49,954 nt of DNA, taken from assembly GCA_021152595.1 (NCBI GenBank), contig JAGKVC010000004.1, positions 1 to 49,954 on the forward strand, read 5' to 3'. The translations under genes and the position numbers were made by a program. Position 1 is the stretch's first letter. Each line of letters opens with the position of its first letter. Below are positions 21,521 to 29,714 of the stretch, in pieces. The DNA comes from Clostridia bacterium. GTDB taxonomy: Bacteria; Bacillota; Clostridia; Oscillospirales; Ruminococcaceae. The notes under the pieces were generated by a model, which saw only the letters and a list, made by a program, of their open reading frames with translations, was not told the DNA's origin and did no database searches.

Positions 21521-22780
21521 ATGAACGAAATTACAACGCGAATCCTCAAATTTTTACTGCTGGTGTTCGCCGTTGTACTGGCTTCTTCCATTTTCTATCA
21601 CCTGTTCTTCAAGGACTATGAGACCGAAAATGCGATCTACTACGAGGTCAGCGATGTTTCGAGCTTTCAGGGTGTCTATATCCGCGATGAAAAGGTCGAA
21701 TCCTATCACGGGACAGGCGCGGTCCGCTACTGTGTGGACGACGGCGCAAAGCTCGGTGTCGGAAGCGTCATCGCAGAGATCTATTCCTCGCCGGAGCAGA
21801 TCGAGCTGCGCAGACGCATCGCCGAAAAGGAAGACGAGATCGCAATGCTCCGGAAGATCGAGAATCCCGGCACAAGCGAAAATGCACAGCCGGCGAATCT
21901 CGCTTCGCTGATCGACGAACAGTATAAAGCCATGATCCGGCTGCGTGAGCGGCAGGATTATTCTGCAATGAGCAATGCAAAGCAGGATATGACTGTGCTG
22001 ATGAGCACATATGAGAAGGTGACGGATTCCAGCATTGATTTCAATGACAGAATCGTTGCGCTCGAGGATGAGGTCGCCCGGCTGAATGCACAGCTTTCCG
22101 CGCCGGAAAAAACAATCCCAGCGCCGGAAAGCGCCTATTTTGTCAGCTATGTGGACGGCTATGAGGATGTTCTCACGCCGCAGACCATGAACGGACTGAC
22201 GCCGGAGCAGCTCGCATCCGTCTCGGATGACGGCATGTTCACCGGCGCTTCCGACGGCAATCTTGTGATCGGCAAGGTCATCAAGGATTACGCATGGTAT
22301 ATCGCCGGTATCTTCGATAACCGCAAGATGCGGCTCTCGGAGGGCGATACCGCGACCGTGCGGCTCGAATCCGTGCCGCAGAATCTCCGCGTCAAGGTTG
22401 TCTCGCTCTTTTCGACGGGCGATGTCACAAAAACGCAGGGCATCTTCTGCTGCGATGAAATGACGCACGATACCGTGCAGCACCGCACAGAGCGCGTCGA
22501 GATCGTCCGCGATACCGTGGAAGGCATCCGCATTCCGCGCTCGGCGATCCGCTTCAAAAATATGACGGCGGAGGTTGAGGACGAAGAGGGCAATGTCACC
22601 ACTGTAACAGACGATTTCAAGGGCGTTTACGTCCTTGTCGGCGAAACGCCGGAGTTCCGCAGAATCGACGAGATCTATGAGGATGAGAATTACTATATCT
22701 CGCGGATTGGTGCAGGTCCCGGCTTTGTTGCACTCTATGACGATATTATCGTGAAGGGAGTGATGGCGGATGGCGAATGA
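21521..22780 (+). CDS. HlyD-like membrane-anchored adaptor protein
   Basis: The 419-residue protein has one N-terminal membrane segment (ILKFLLLVFAVVLASSIFYH, about 9-29), a barrel-like stretch (GTGAVRYCVDDGAKLGVGSV), a coiled-coil region (about 88-190, including IELRRRIAEKEDEIAMLRK), then beta-rich domains with DTATVRLESVPQNLRVKVVS and RSAIRFKN. This is the order of HlyD/RND-type adaptor proteins. No transporter partner is encoded beside it. Genes of this type recur ahead of yggS-sepF in clostridia, which hints at a cell-envelope or division role, but no function is established. Its end overlaps yggS by 11 bases. Confidence 0.8.
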   Translation: MNEITTRILKFLLLVFAVVLASSIFYHLFFKDYETENAIYYEVSDVSSFQGVYIRDEKVESYHGTGAVRYCVDDGAKLGVGSVIAEIYSSPEQIELRRRIAEKEDEIAMLRKIENPGTSENAQPANLASLIDEQYKAMIRLRERQDYSAMSNAKQDMTVLMSTYEKVTDSSIDFNDRIVALEDEVARLNAQLSAPEKTIPAPESAYFVSYVDGYEDVLTPQTMNGLTPEQLASVSDDGMFTGASDGNLVIGKVIKDYAWYIAGIFDNRKMRLSEGDTATVRLESVPQNLRVKVVSLFSTGDVTKTQGIFCCDEMTHDTVQHRTERVEIVRDTVEGIRIPRSAIRFKNMTAEVEDEEGNVTTVTDDFKGVYVLVGETPEFRRIDEIYEDENYYISRIGAGPGFVALYDDIIVKGVMADGE

Positions 22781-23510
22781 ATTTGCACCGTGTACGGAAG
22801 CGCAGAAGCAGGCGGTTCTCGAGCGGCTCGCAGACATCCGGCAGAATATCGCAGAAAGCTGTGCCGCGGCAGGCAGAGATCCTTCTGAGATCACGCTGAT
22901 GGCAGTGACCAAAACGGTCTCGCCGGAGCTGATCAATCTCGCCGTCAATCACGGCGTCAGCGTACTCGGCGAAAACCGCGTGCAGGAGTATCTCTCCAAG
23001 CGCGCAGAATACCGCAGCAGCGCAGAGGTGCAGTTTATCGGACATCTCCAGACAAATAAGGTGAAGCAGATCATTGACAAGGTCTCGATGATCCAGTCCG
23101 TGGACAGCCTGCATCTTGCCGAGGCAATCGACAAGGCAGCTTCGCAGCAGGGCATCATCATGCCGGTGCTGCTGGAGGTCAATATCGGCGGAGAAACCAG
23201 CAAATCCGGTATTTCCGCAGAGGAACTTCCGACGCTGCTCAAAGAGGCGGGCGCACTCAAAAATATCCGCGTGGACGGGCTGATGACCATTCCGCCGCCG
23301 ACTGCGGATGAATCCGAACAAATACAGACATTTACCGCGATGCAGCAGCTCTATCAGCAGATGCAGCAGCTCGCACCGCTCCGTATACTTTCGATGGGCA
23401 TGTCCGGCGATTATCCCGCGGCGATCCGCTGCGGCGCGACGCTCGTGCGTATCGGCAGTGCGCTTTTCGGTGCGCGGTTCTATCCGCCGCCGGCACCCTC
23501 ACTGATTTGA
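22770..23510 (+). CDS. YggS/YlmE family pyridoxal-phosphate homeostasis protein
   Basis: The 246-residue protein is the PLP-binding YggS/YlmE (PLPBP) family, a TIM-barrel related to alanine racemase but without enzyme activity, involved in PLP homeostasis. Family marks include ITLMAVTKTVSPELIN with the PLP-binding Lys, LGENRVQEYLSK, VQFIGHLQTNKVKQI, VNIGGETSKSGI and LSMGMSGDYPAAIRCGATLVRIGSALFG. It lies directly before sepF, as ylmE lies before ylmF/sepF in Bacillus, so its place in the division cluster is ancestral. AGGGAG precedes the start within the preceding gene. Confidence 0.94.
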   Translation: MANEFAPCTEAQKQAVLERLADIRQNIAESCAAAGRDPSEITLMAVTKTVSPELINLAVNHGVSVLGENRVQEYLSKRAEYRSSAEVQFIGHLQTNKVKQIIDKVSMIQSVDSLHLAEAIDKAASQQGIIMPVLLEVNIGGETSKSGISAEELPTLLKEAGALKNIRVDGLMTIPPPTADESEQIQTFTAMQQLYQQMQQLAPLRILSMGMSGDYPAAIRCGATLVRIGSALFGARFYPPPAPSLI

Positions 23511-23586
23511 TTTCAATTTGATGTACGCACGGGGAAACCGGGTGCGTATGCCGGAAATATCAACCAGAAAGAAAAGGAGAATTCAG

Positions 23587-24123
23587 ATGAAAATTTTTGA
23601 CGCACTCCATGATTTCTTCGCACCGCAGGAGGAGGACTCCTACGAGACAGAGCCGGTGCGTGAAACAAGAGATTCCCGTGAACGGCGGGAAGTCCGCGAG
23701 TCGTTCCGTGAGACGATGCGCGAGCCGGAAGAAAGCTCTGCACGCGAAATTCGTCAGCCTGCATCGCTGCGTGACAGCTACAGACCGGAATCTGATTATC
23801 CGACGGCAAAGCGCGACAACAAGGTTGTGAATATTCAGGCAACAGCGCAGCTTCAGGTCGTGCTGGTCAAGCCGGAGGTGTTTACCGACGCAAAGCAGAT
23901 CGCGGATCATCTGATCTCCAAGAAAACGGTCGTCCTGAACCTTGAGACCGCTTCCGCTGAGAATAAGCGCCGCATCATCGACTTCCTCGTCGGTGTAGCA
24001 TATGCAAACGGCGGCAGCCTCAAGCCGGTCGCAAATCTGACGTATATCATTACACCTTATAATGTCGGCTTCATCGGCGAGGATCTTGTCAACGAGCTGG
24101 AAACAAACGGTGTCATTATGTAA
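23587..24123 (+). CDS. sepF: Cell division protein SepF
   Basis: The 178-residue protein anchors FtsZ to the membrane at the division site. It begins with the short amphipathic membrane helix (KIFDALHDFFAP), followed by a charged, Arg/Glu-rich linker (about 17-75). The conserved SepF core runs from VVLVKPEVFTDAKQIADHL to the end, with KKTVVLNLETAS, RRIIDFLVGVAYANGG and NVGFIGEDL. AAGGAG precedes the ATG at 23587. The gene lies in the yggS-sepF-divIVA order known from Gram-positive division clusters. Confidence 0.95.
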   Translation: MKIFDALHDFFAPQEEDSYETEPVRETRDSRERREVRESFRETMREPEESSAREIRQPASLRDSYRPESDYPTAKRDNKVVNIQATAQLQVVLVKPEVFTDAKQIADHLISKKTVVLNLETASAENKRRIIDFLVGVAYANGGSLKPVANLTYIITPYNVGFIGEDLVNELETNGVIM

Positions 24124-24156
24124 GCTGATGTCATTTTTAGGCGGAAGGAGAACCCT

Positions 24157-24852
24157 ATGATTACGGCAAAGGATATTCAGAAAAAGAAATTTGAAAAGGT
24201 AAAATTCGGATACAGCCCGGAGGAAGTTGATGCATTTCTCTCGCAGATTGAGAATGATCTGCGCCTGATGCAGCAGGATCTCGATGATTCCAATGACAAG
24301 ATCCAGCTCCTCGCGGACAAGGTACGTGAATATAAGGATTCTGAGGAAGACCTCAAAAATGCGCTGCTGCTCGCACAGAAGCAGGCGCGTCAGGTCGTGG
24401 CGGAGGCACAGGAGAAGGCTGCCGCGATCGAAGCAGAGGCACGCGCTTCTGTTGATTCCGTAAAATCGCAGGCATTGCTCGATTCCGAGACACAGCTTCA
24501 GAATATCACCGCACAGCTCGAGCAGGAGAACGCTTCTCTCGTAGCGACACAGCATCAGGTCGCGGATTTCAAGCGTGCGCTCTTCGATATGTACAAGCAG
24601 CATCTTGAGCTGATTTCCAGACTGCCGGATTCCCCCGCGGATCTTGCGGATGAGGAGACCGAGGAGGTCGTTGAGGAGATCGTCGAGGTCGAGGAGGAGG
24701 TCCCTGCTGAGGAGACCGCAGCTCCGGCAGAAGCACCGGCAGCAGATCAGGGCGCGGCAGCCGCATTTGACGGCGTTGCACAGAGCACATTCGGCAGCCG
24801 CCGCGATGATACCCAGAGACGCGACGAGACCAGAAAGCGCTTTGATTTTTAA
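24157..24852 (+). CDS. divIVA: DivIVA-family cell division/polarity protein
   Basis: The 231-residue protein has the DivIVA N-terminal lipid-binding domain, ITAKDIQKKKFEKVKFGYSP followed by EEVDAFLSQIENDL, then a long coiled coil (about 30-150) and an acidic tail rich in Glu, Ala and Pro with a basic end (RRDDTQRRDETRKRFDF). DivIVA marks curved membrane at poles and septa and recruits other proteins. GGAAGGAG precedes the ATG. A terminator follows, closing the division part of the run. Confidence 0.93.
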   Translation: MITAKDIQKKKFEKVKFGYSPEEVDAFLSQIENDLRLMQQDLDDSNDKIQLLADKVREYKDSEEDLKNALLLAQKQARQVVAEAQEKAAAIEAEARASVDSVKSQALLDSETQLQNITAQLEQENASLVATQHQVADFKRALFDMYKQHLELISRLPDSPADLADEETEEVVEEIVEVEEEVPAEETAAPAEAPAADQGAAAAFDGVAQSTFGSRRDDTQRRDETRKRFDF

Positions 24853-24859
24853 GAATGAA

Positions 24860-24902
24860 AGGAACTTGCAGCGGCGATGCTGTTATGCAGGTTCCTTTTT
24901 TT
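24860..24902 (+). terminator. Terminator after divIVA
   Basis: AGGAACTTGCA (24860-24870) pairs with TGCAGGTTCCT (24886-24896), one wobble, followed by eight or so T. It separates the division genes from lspA. Confidence 0.9.
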
Positions 24903-24936
24903 ATCCGGTCCGGAAAGGAGTATCGGGAGCCAGAAT

Positions 24937-25587
24937 ATGACAATCATTCTAGTATGCGCGGCAATCGCCGGATTGACCGTAATCGACCAGCTCATCAAGC
25001 TCTGGGCGATCGCCAATTTGCAGGGACAGCCTGCGAGACCGTTTTTGCAGATCGGCAGCTTTGACTGGATGCACCTGCGCTATCTGGAAAACAGCGGCGC
25101 AGCGTTCAGCATCCTCAAGGGGAACCGCGGCTTTCTGATCGTATTTCCGATCATTATGATCGCGGTCTGTCTGTATATCCTGAACCGTTACGGCAAAACG
25201 CGCCGCTGGCTGCAAATCGCAATGCCGCTGATTGCGGCAGGCGGACTCGGCAATCTGATCGACCGCATTTTCCGCGGCGGCAGCGTCGTGGATTATTTTG
25301 ATTTTCAGCTCTGCAATTTTGCGGTATTCAATTTTGCGGATATCTGCGTGACCGTCGGCGTGGGAATCGTAATAATCGGGCTGCTGTTTCTGGAAAAGGA
25401 GCTGCCCGATGCGAAAAAGCTGAAAAACGCGGAACGCATCCCGTATGAACACACGGCGGCACCGCTTGCGGAAGCCGGAATTCTGCCGGAAGCAGGCGAG
25501 CTTCCCGCGGCAGAGGCAGCGCCGCTCTGCGAGGAGGCTCCGCTGAACGAAAACGCAGATGAGGTGCCGGAAGATGCCGGCGCGTGA
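24937..25587 (+). CDS. lspA: Lipoprotein signal peptidase (signal peptidase II)
   Basis: The enzyme cuts signal peptides of diacylglyceryl-modified prolipoproteins in the membrane. Four hydrophobic segments are visible, and both catalytic aspartates sit in the family motifs: GGLGNLIDRIFRGGSVVDYFDF and FNFADICVTVG. The conserved ENSGAAFSIL is present. At 216 residues it exceeds the usual 150-165 by a cytoplasmic tail (about 165-216) rich in Ala, Glu and Pro, of unknown role. GGGAG precedes the ATG at 24937. Its stop lies inside the next gene, which overlaps it by 14 bases. Confidence 0.93.
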   Translation: MTIILVCAAIAGLTVIDQLIKLWAIANLQGQPARPFLQIGSFDWMHLRYLENSGAAFSILKGNRGFLIVFPIIMIAVCLYILNRYGKTRRWLQIAMPLIAAGGLGNLIDRIFRGGSVVDYFDFQLCNFAVFNFADICVTVGVGIVIIGLLFLEKELPDAKKLKNAERIPYEHTAAPLAEAGILPEAGELPAAEAAPLCEEAPLNENADEVPEDAGA

Positions 25588-26488
25588 GCTGACACTGACT
25601 GTTCCGGCGGAGGATGCCGGAAAGCGGCTTGACGCATGGCTCGCGGCACATCCGGAGACGGAGCTGACGCGCTCCGCCGTTCAGCAGCTTGCCGAGCAGG
25701 GGCAGATCGTCCGGAACGGCAAACCTGCGAAGAAAAATGAAAAACTGAAGGACGGCGACGAGATCCGCGTGCAGATCCCCGAGCCGCAGACGCTCGATGT
25801 CATACCGCAGGAGATTCCGCTGGAGATCGTCTATGAGGATGCGGAGCTGCTGGTTGTCAACAAGCCGAAGGGCATGGTTGTCCATCCGGCGCCGGGACAT
25901 CCGGACGGCACGCTTGTCAATGCGCTGCTGTATCACTGTGCCGGTGAATTATCCGGCATCAACGGCGTGATCCGGCCGGGCATTGTCCACCGGATCGACC
26001 GCGATACAAGCGGCCTGCTGATTGTCGCCAAGACCGACCGCGCCCATCTGGGGCTTGCGGAGCAGATCGCGGTGCATTCCTTTACGCGCGAATATGAGGC
26101 GGTCTGCTGCGGCAGATTCAAAGAGGAATCCGGCACCGTTCATGCCCCGATCGGCAGAGATCCGCGTGACCGGCAGAAAATGTGCGTAATTGCGACGAAT
26201 TCCAAGGATGCCGTCACGCATTATACCGTCCTGACGCAGTATGAAAAATACGCGCATATCCGCTGCAAACTGGAAACCGGCAGAACGCATCAGATCCGTG
26301 TCCATATGAAGCACATCGGGCATCCGGTCTACGGCGACGCGGTTTACGGCAAAGCGGAAAAGGGCGTGCAGGGGCAATGTCTGCACGCGAAGAAAATCGG
26401 ATTTGTGCATCCGGTGACAGGCGAATATCTGGAATTTGATTCGCCGCTGCCTGCGTATTTTGCGGAGATTCTGCGGAAACTGACATAA
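25574..26488 (+). CDS. RluD-family 23S rRNA/tRNA pseudouridine synthase
   Basis: The 304-residue enzyme isomerises uridine to pseudouridine in RNA. An N-terminal S4 domain (GKRLDAWLAAHPE to KLKDGDEIRVQI) precedes the catalytic domain with IVYEDAELLVVNKPKGMVVHP and the active-site Asp142 in HRIDRDTSGLLIVAK, then ETGRTHQIRVHMKHIGHPVYGD. This is the RluA/RluD family; lspA-rluD order is common in Firmicutes (Bacillus ylyB). The exact target uridine cannot be read. The start at 25574 overlaps lspA, which implies coupling. Confidence 0.94.
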   Translation: MPARELTLTVPAEDAGKRLDAWLAAHPETELTRSAVQQLAEQGQIVRNGKPAKKNEKLKDGDEIRVQIPEPQTLDVIPQEIPLEIVYEDAELLVVNKPKGMVVHPAPGHPDGTLVNALLYHCAGELSGINGVIRPGIVHRIDRDTSGLLIVAKTDRAHLGLAEQIAVHSFTREYEAVCCGRFKEESGTVHAPIGRDPRDRQKMCVIATNSKDAVTHYTVLTQYEKYAHIRCKLETGRTHQIRVHMKHIGHPVYGDAVYGKAEKGVQGQCLHAKKIGFVHPVTGEYLEFDSPLPAYFAEILRKLT

Positions 26489-26508
26489 GCTCTGAAAGGA
26501 GTATCCGA

Positions 26509-26994
26509 ATGCATTTTACATATTGTCCCGACTGCGGCGCAAAGACCGTTCCGCGGCAGATGGGCGACGACGGCGCAGTGCCCTACTGCGAACAATGTCA
26601 GAAGCCGCTGTTTGATATGTTCAGTACATGCGTGCTTTCCGTTGTGAAGAATCCGGCAGGGGAGCTGGCGCTCATCAAACAGAGCTACGGGCAGCAGGAG
26701 ACCTATGTCGGCGTCGCAGGCTATATGAAATGCGGCGAAACGGCTGAGGAGGCGGCATTGCGCGAGATCCGCGAGGAGATCGGTCTGCATCCGGCGTCGA
26801 TCCGGTTTCTGTTCAGCGCATGGCATGCGGCAAAAGGGCAGCTGATGCTTTGCTTCTGCGCAGAGAGCGCCGCGCAGGACTTTGCACTGTCGCAGGAGGT
26901 GCGCGAGGCGAAATGGTTTTCACCCGCAGAGGCATGCAGCGCCGTCCGGCAGGGCAGCATCATCGAGCGGCTTGTCCGCAGCGCCATATCTTAA
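26509..26994 (+). CDS. Zinc-ribbon Nudix hydrolase
   Basis: The 161-residue protein joins a zinc ribbon (Cys6, Cys9, Cys27, Cys30) to a Nudix domain. The Nudix box is complete: Gly71, Glu77, Arg85-Glu86, Glu89-Glu90 in GYMKCGETAEEAALREIREEIG. The ribbon plus Nudix order resembles NudC, the NADH pyrophosphatase/deNADding enzyme, although the protein is shorter and lacks the NudC N-terminal half. It would hydrolyse a nucleoside diphosphate linked to another moiety; the substrate is not defined. AAAGGAG precedes the ATG, 20 bases after the pseudouridine synthase. Confidence 0.86.
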   Translation: MHFTYCPDCGAKTVPRQMGDDGAVPYCEQCQKPLFDMFSTCVLSVVKNPAGELALIKQSYGQQETYVGVAGYMKCGETAEEAALREIREEIGLHPASIRFLFSAWHAAKGQLMLCFCAESAAQDFALSQEVREAKWFSPAEACSAVRQGSIIERLVRSAIS

Positions 26995-27020
26995 CAAAAT
27001 CATAAAATGCAGAAAAGGTC

Positions 27021-27049
27021 TTGCAAAACACTCTGAAATTTGATATAAT
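27021..27049 (+). promoter_or_regulatory. Promoter of pssA-psd
   Basis: TTGCAA (27021-27026) and TATAAT (27044-27049) are 17 bases apart, 64 bases upstream of pssA. Confidence 0.82.
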
Positions 27050-27112
27050 AATAGAATAGATACGCGAAACACCGGCTGGCTGTGCCGGAATACAAAGGGA
27101 TGAGAACACAAC

Positions 27113-27751
27113 ATGATCGGTTTTTACAGCTATACCGTAATCCTGACATACATCGGATTTGTCTGCGGTTCGGTAGGCTTATATTTTGCAGCGAACGGAA
27201 GCACCAATATGGCAATTATCATGCTGATGCTGGCAGGCTTCTGTGATATGTTTGACGGAAAAGTCGCAAAGACAAAAAAGGACCGCACACCGGAGGAATG
27301 CCGCTTCGGCATCCAGATTGACTCGCTTTCGGATATGGTCTGTTTCGGCCTGCTGCCCCCGATGATCGCATTCAGTGCGGGACTGCACAAGCCGATCAAT
27401 ATTGCGGTATTCTGCTGCTTCAGTCTTGCAACACTGATCCGCCTTGCATATTTCAATGTGACAGAGGAGGAGCGTCAGCAGGTGACGACCGAGCGCAGAA
27501 AGGTCTATGAAGGTCTGCCGGTGACATCGGTAGCGCTGATTATTCCGCTGCTGTTTGCATTCCGGAAGGATCTCGAGGCGCTGAGCGCTTCCGCGTTCCC
27601 GATTACCGCAACGGTTGTCTATGCGGTCATTGCATGTCTGTTTATCACGCGCTTTACATTGAAAAAGCCGCAGATGCGCGCAATGCTCTGGTTTATCGTC
27701 GTCGGCGTGCTGGAGTTGCTGCTGCTGATTTTCAAGCATCGTCACGGCTGA
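27113..27751 (+). CDS. pssA: CDP-diacylglycerol-serine O-phosphatidyltransferase
   Basis: The 212-residue integral membrane enzyme makes phosphatidylserine from CDP-diacylglycerol and serine. The CDP-alcohol phosphotransferase motif is present: Asp45, Asp48-Gly49, Ala52, Gly66, Asp70 and Asp74 in DMFDGKVAK and GIQIDSLSD; the position normally Arg is Lys53. About six to eight hydrophobic helices are visible, such as YTVILTYIGFVCGSVGLYF and ALIIPLLFAF. AAAGGGA lies 13 bases before the ATG. It is paired with psd downstream, so the cell makes phosphatidylethanolamine. Confidence 0.93.
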   Translation: MIGFYSYTVILTYIGFVCGSVGLYFAANGSTNMAIIMLMLAGFCDMFDGKVAKTKKDRTPEECRFGIQIDSLSDMVCFGLLPPMIAFSAGLHKPINIAVFCCFSLATLIRLAYFNVTEEERQQVTTERRKVYEGLPVTSVALIIPLLFAFRKDLEALSASAFPITATVVYAVIACLFITRFTLKKPQMRAMLWFIVVGVLELLLLIFKHRHG

Positions 27752-27889
27752 TATGTGATTGATGTACCAACGAAATCCGGAAGATGAGATGCGCAGAATT
27801 TTTGTCGTGAGACAAGGCAAAAAGACAAGCAGATCACTTCAAGAGATCGTTAGGACATCAATAGAATCAAAGAAAAGGAGGGATCCGTC

Positions 27890-28807
27890 ATGTCGGAACC
27901 GCAGGAAGTCAAATCGAACGCAGGAGCGATGATTTGTGACCGTGCAGGGAATCCGGTGGCGGATTCCTGTGCTTCTCAGGGAAAACTGCTCGGGCTGCTT
28001 TACGGCACGGCACCGGGCAGAGCGGCGCTCAAGCTGCTGACAAAGCCGATCGTCTCGAAGGCGGCAGGTTATGCACTGGAGCATCCGCTTTCCACGGTGG
28101 CGATCCCGCCGTTTGTGCTGAAGAAGCATATTAAGATGAGCGATTATGCGCCGGATAAATTCCGCAGCTTCAATGCATTTTTCACGCGGCCGGTGAAGCC
28201 CTCTGCGCGACCGGTTGAGACATCGCCCGAGGTGCTGATCAGCCCGTGCGATGCAAAGCTGACGGTTCTGCCGGTGACACCGGATCTGCATTTCGAGGTC
28301 AAGGGCGCGGATTACAGTCTCGCGACATTTCTCGGATGCAGGCGCCTAGCAGGGCGGTATGAGGGCGGACAGGTTCTGATCTTCCGCCTGACACCCGACG
28401 ATTATCACCGCTACTGCTATCCGGATAACTGCGAGATCGGCAAAACGCGGCGGATCGGCGGCGAGCTGCACACGGTCAATCCGATTGCAGCGGAGCATAA
28501 TGTCAAGGTGTATCACCGCAACACGCGCACGGTCACGATGCTGCACACGGAGAATTTCGGTGCCGTGATGATGGTCGAGGTCGGCGCGATGCTGGTCGGA
28601 AAGATTGTCAATCATCCGCACGGGATAAAGGTTGCGCGCGGCATCGAGAAGGGATATTTTGAGTTCGGCGGCTCGACGATTGTTCTTGTGCTGGAAAAGG
28701 GCGCGGCAGAGATCGACGCGCAGATTCTTGAGAATTCCCGCAGCGGCGCCGAAACAATCGTCCGCTACGGCTCCGGCATCGGGAAGAAAGTATCTCCGGT
28801 GGATTGA
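27890..28807 (+). CDS. psd: Phosphatidylserine decarboxylase proenzyme
   Basis: The 305-residue proenzyme converts phosphatidylserine to phosphatidylethanolamine. It cleaves itself between Gly261 and Ser262 in FEFGGSTIVLVL to form the pyruvoyl group. Other family marks are FRSFNAFFTRPV, ISPCDAKL, GGQVLIFRLTPDDYHRY, the PIAAEHNVKVYHRNTR block and MVEVGAMLVGKIVN. The G-G-S-T processing site is that of the longer Psd type (usual L-G-S-T). AAAAGGAGGG is a strong ribosome-binding site. The 138 bases between pssA and psd hold no other gene. Confidence 0.95.
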   Translation: MSEPQEVKSNAGAMICDRAGNPVADSCASQGKLLGLLYGTAPGRAALKLLTKPIVSKAAGYALEHPLSTVAIPPFVLKKHIKMSDYAPDKFRSFNAFFTRPVKPSARPVETSPEVLISPCDAKLTVLPVTPDLHFEVKGADYSLATFLGCRRLAGRYEGGQVLIFRLTPDDYHRYCYPDNCEIGKTRRIGGELHTVNPIAAEHNVKVYHRNTRTVTMLHTENFGAVMMVEVGAMLVGKIVNHPHGIKVARGIEKGYFEFGGSTIVLVLEKGAAEIDAQILENSRSGAETIVRYGSGIGKKVSPVD

Positions 28808-29042
28808 AAATGCGGGCTCTCGCATCAGACTCTGCCAAAAGGCTCCCTTTGGAATCCCGTGCTGATACATAAACAGAATGAAGCCGCTGAGACTTGTGCG
28901 AAAGCGGAAATCAAAAAAATTTTTTGAAAAGAAATTTGCATTTCAGGGGAAAAACTGAAAAATTTTTCCGGCATTTCAAATGATTCTTACAAAATCAGCA
29001 GCGTGAAAGCCACGTATTTACAATCAAATCATGACAACGATC
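28808..29042. other. AT-rich leader region between psd and the ECF sigma gene
   Basis: No gene is seen. CCCTTTGGAATCCCG (28845-28859) is the exact inverse of 34830-34844, a dispersed short repeat. The part from 28905 to 29000 is full of A and T tracts (for example AAAAAAATTTTTTG), which may bend DNA, just upstream of the terminator at 29043 and the ECF-type promoter. Confidence 0.5.
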
Positions 29043-29072
29043 GGCAGCCGGAAAAAGGCTGCCATTTTTTTT
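29043..29072 (+). terminator. Intrinsic terminator upstream of the sigma gene
   Basis: GGCAGCC (29043-29049) pairs with GGCTGCC (29057-29063), loop of seven, then a run of eight T. It would block read-through from psd so that the sigma operon depends on its own promoter. Confidence 0.88.
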
Positions 29073-29082
29073 GAAAAAGTTG

Positions 29083-29112
29083 TGTAACCAAAATTGACCG
29101 GAATCTGTCTGA
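29083..29112 (+). promoter_or_regulatory. ECF-type promoter of the sigma/anti-sigma/dockerin operon
   Basis: TGTAACC (29083-29089) and GTCTGA (29107-29112) are 17 bases apart. Many ECF sigma factors recognise a TGTAAC-type -35 and a CGTC-like -10, and regulate themselves. No sigma-A hexamers were found nearer the gene, which supports autoregulation. Confidence 0.6.
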
Positions 29113-29159
29113 ATAGATAGAGACGTCTTAAAGAAGTTTGAAAGGGAGGCGGTGTACCG

Positions 29160-29714
29160 ATGGAGGATGAGGAAATCATTGCATTGTACTTCGCGCGCGA
29201 TGAAAAAGCAATCGCAGAGACTGATCGGAAATACGGTACCCGCTGCCGCAGGCTTGGAATCCGGATCCTCGGAAATCCGCAGGATGCAGAGGAATGCTGC
29301 AATGATGTATGGCTCAAGGCGTGGAACACGATTCCGCCGCAGAAGCCGGCATTCTTCTCAGCATATCTCGTAAAGCTGATGCGAAATGCAGCATTGAATC
29401 TCTACGAAAAGCTCCATGCGGAAAAGCGCGGCGGCACACAGACAGCGGTCCTGCTCGATGAGCTGGAGGATTGTCTGGCGGCGCCGGATGATATCGAGGC
29501 ACAGATCTCGGAGTCGGAAACGGCAGAGCTGCTTCGGCAGTATCTGAAAAACGTCTCCGAGGAGGCGCGGAACATTTTTATCCTGCGCTATGTGTACATG
29601 ATGCCGGTCAAGGACATTGCGGAAAAATATGAGATCGGCGTGAGCAAGGTAAAGGTTTCACTTCACCGCACACGCAAGGGACTCAGGGACTTTCTGGGAG
29701 GTGAACAGCTTTGA
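29160..29714 (+). CDS. ECF-type RNA polymerase sigma factor
   Basis: The 184-residue protein is a small sigma-70-family factor. Region 2 is IIALYFARDEKAIAETDRKYG with GNPQDAEECCNDVWLKAWNTIPPQKP, where the DAEE-type helix and conserved Trp are seen. Region 4 is ARNIFILRYVYMMPVKDIAEKYEIGVSKVKVSLHR, the -35-reading helix-turn-helix. GGGAGG precedes the ATG. Its stop overlaps the TTG start of the anti-sigma-like gene (TTGA), so the two are coupled. It should direct transcription of this operon and perhaps of other dockerin genes; the targets are inferred. Confidence 0.92.
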   Translation: MEDEEIIALYFARDEKAIAETDRKYGTRCRRLGIRILGNPQDAEECCNDVWLKAWNTIPPQKPAFFSAYLVKLMRNAALNLYEKLHAEKRGGTQTAVLLDELEDCLAAPDDIEAQISESETAELLRQYLKNVSEEARNIFILRYVYMMPVKDIAEKYEIGVSKVKVSLHRTRKGLRDFLGGEQL

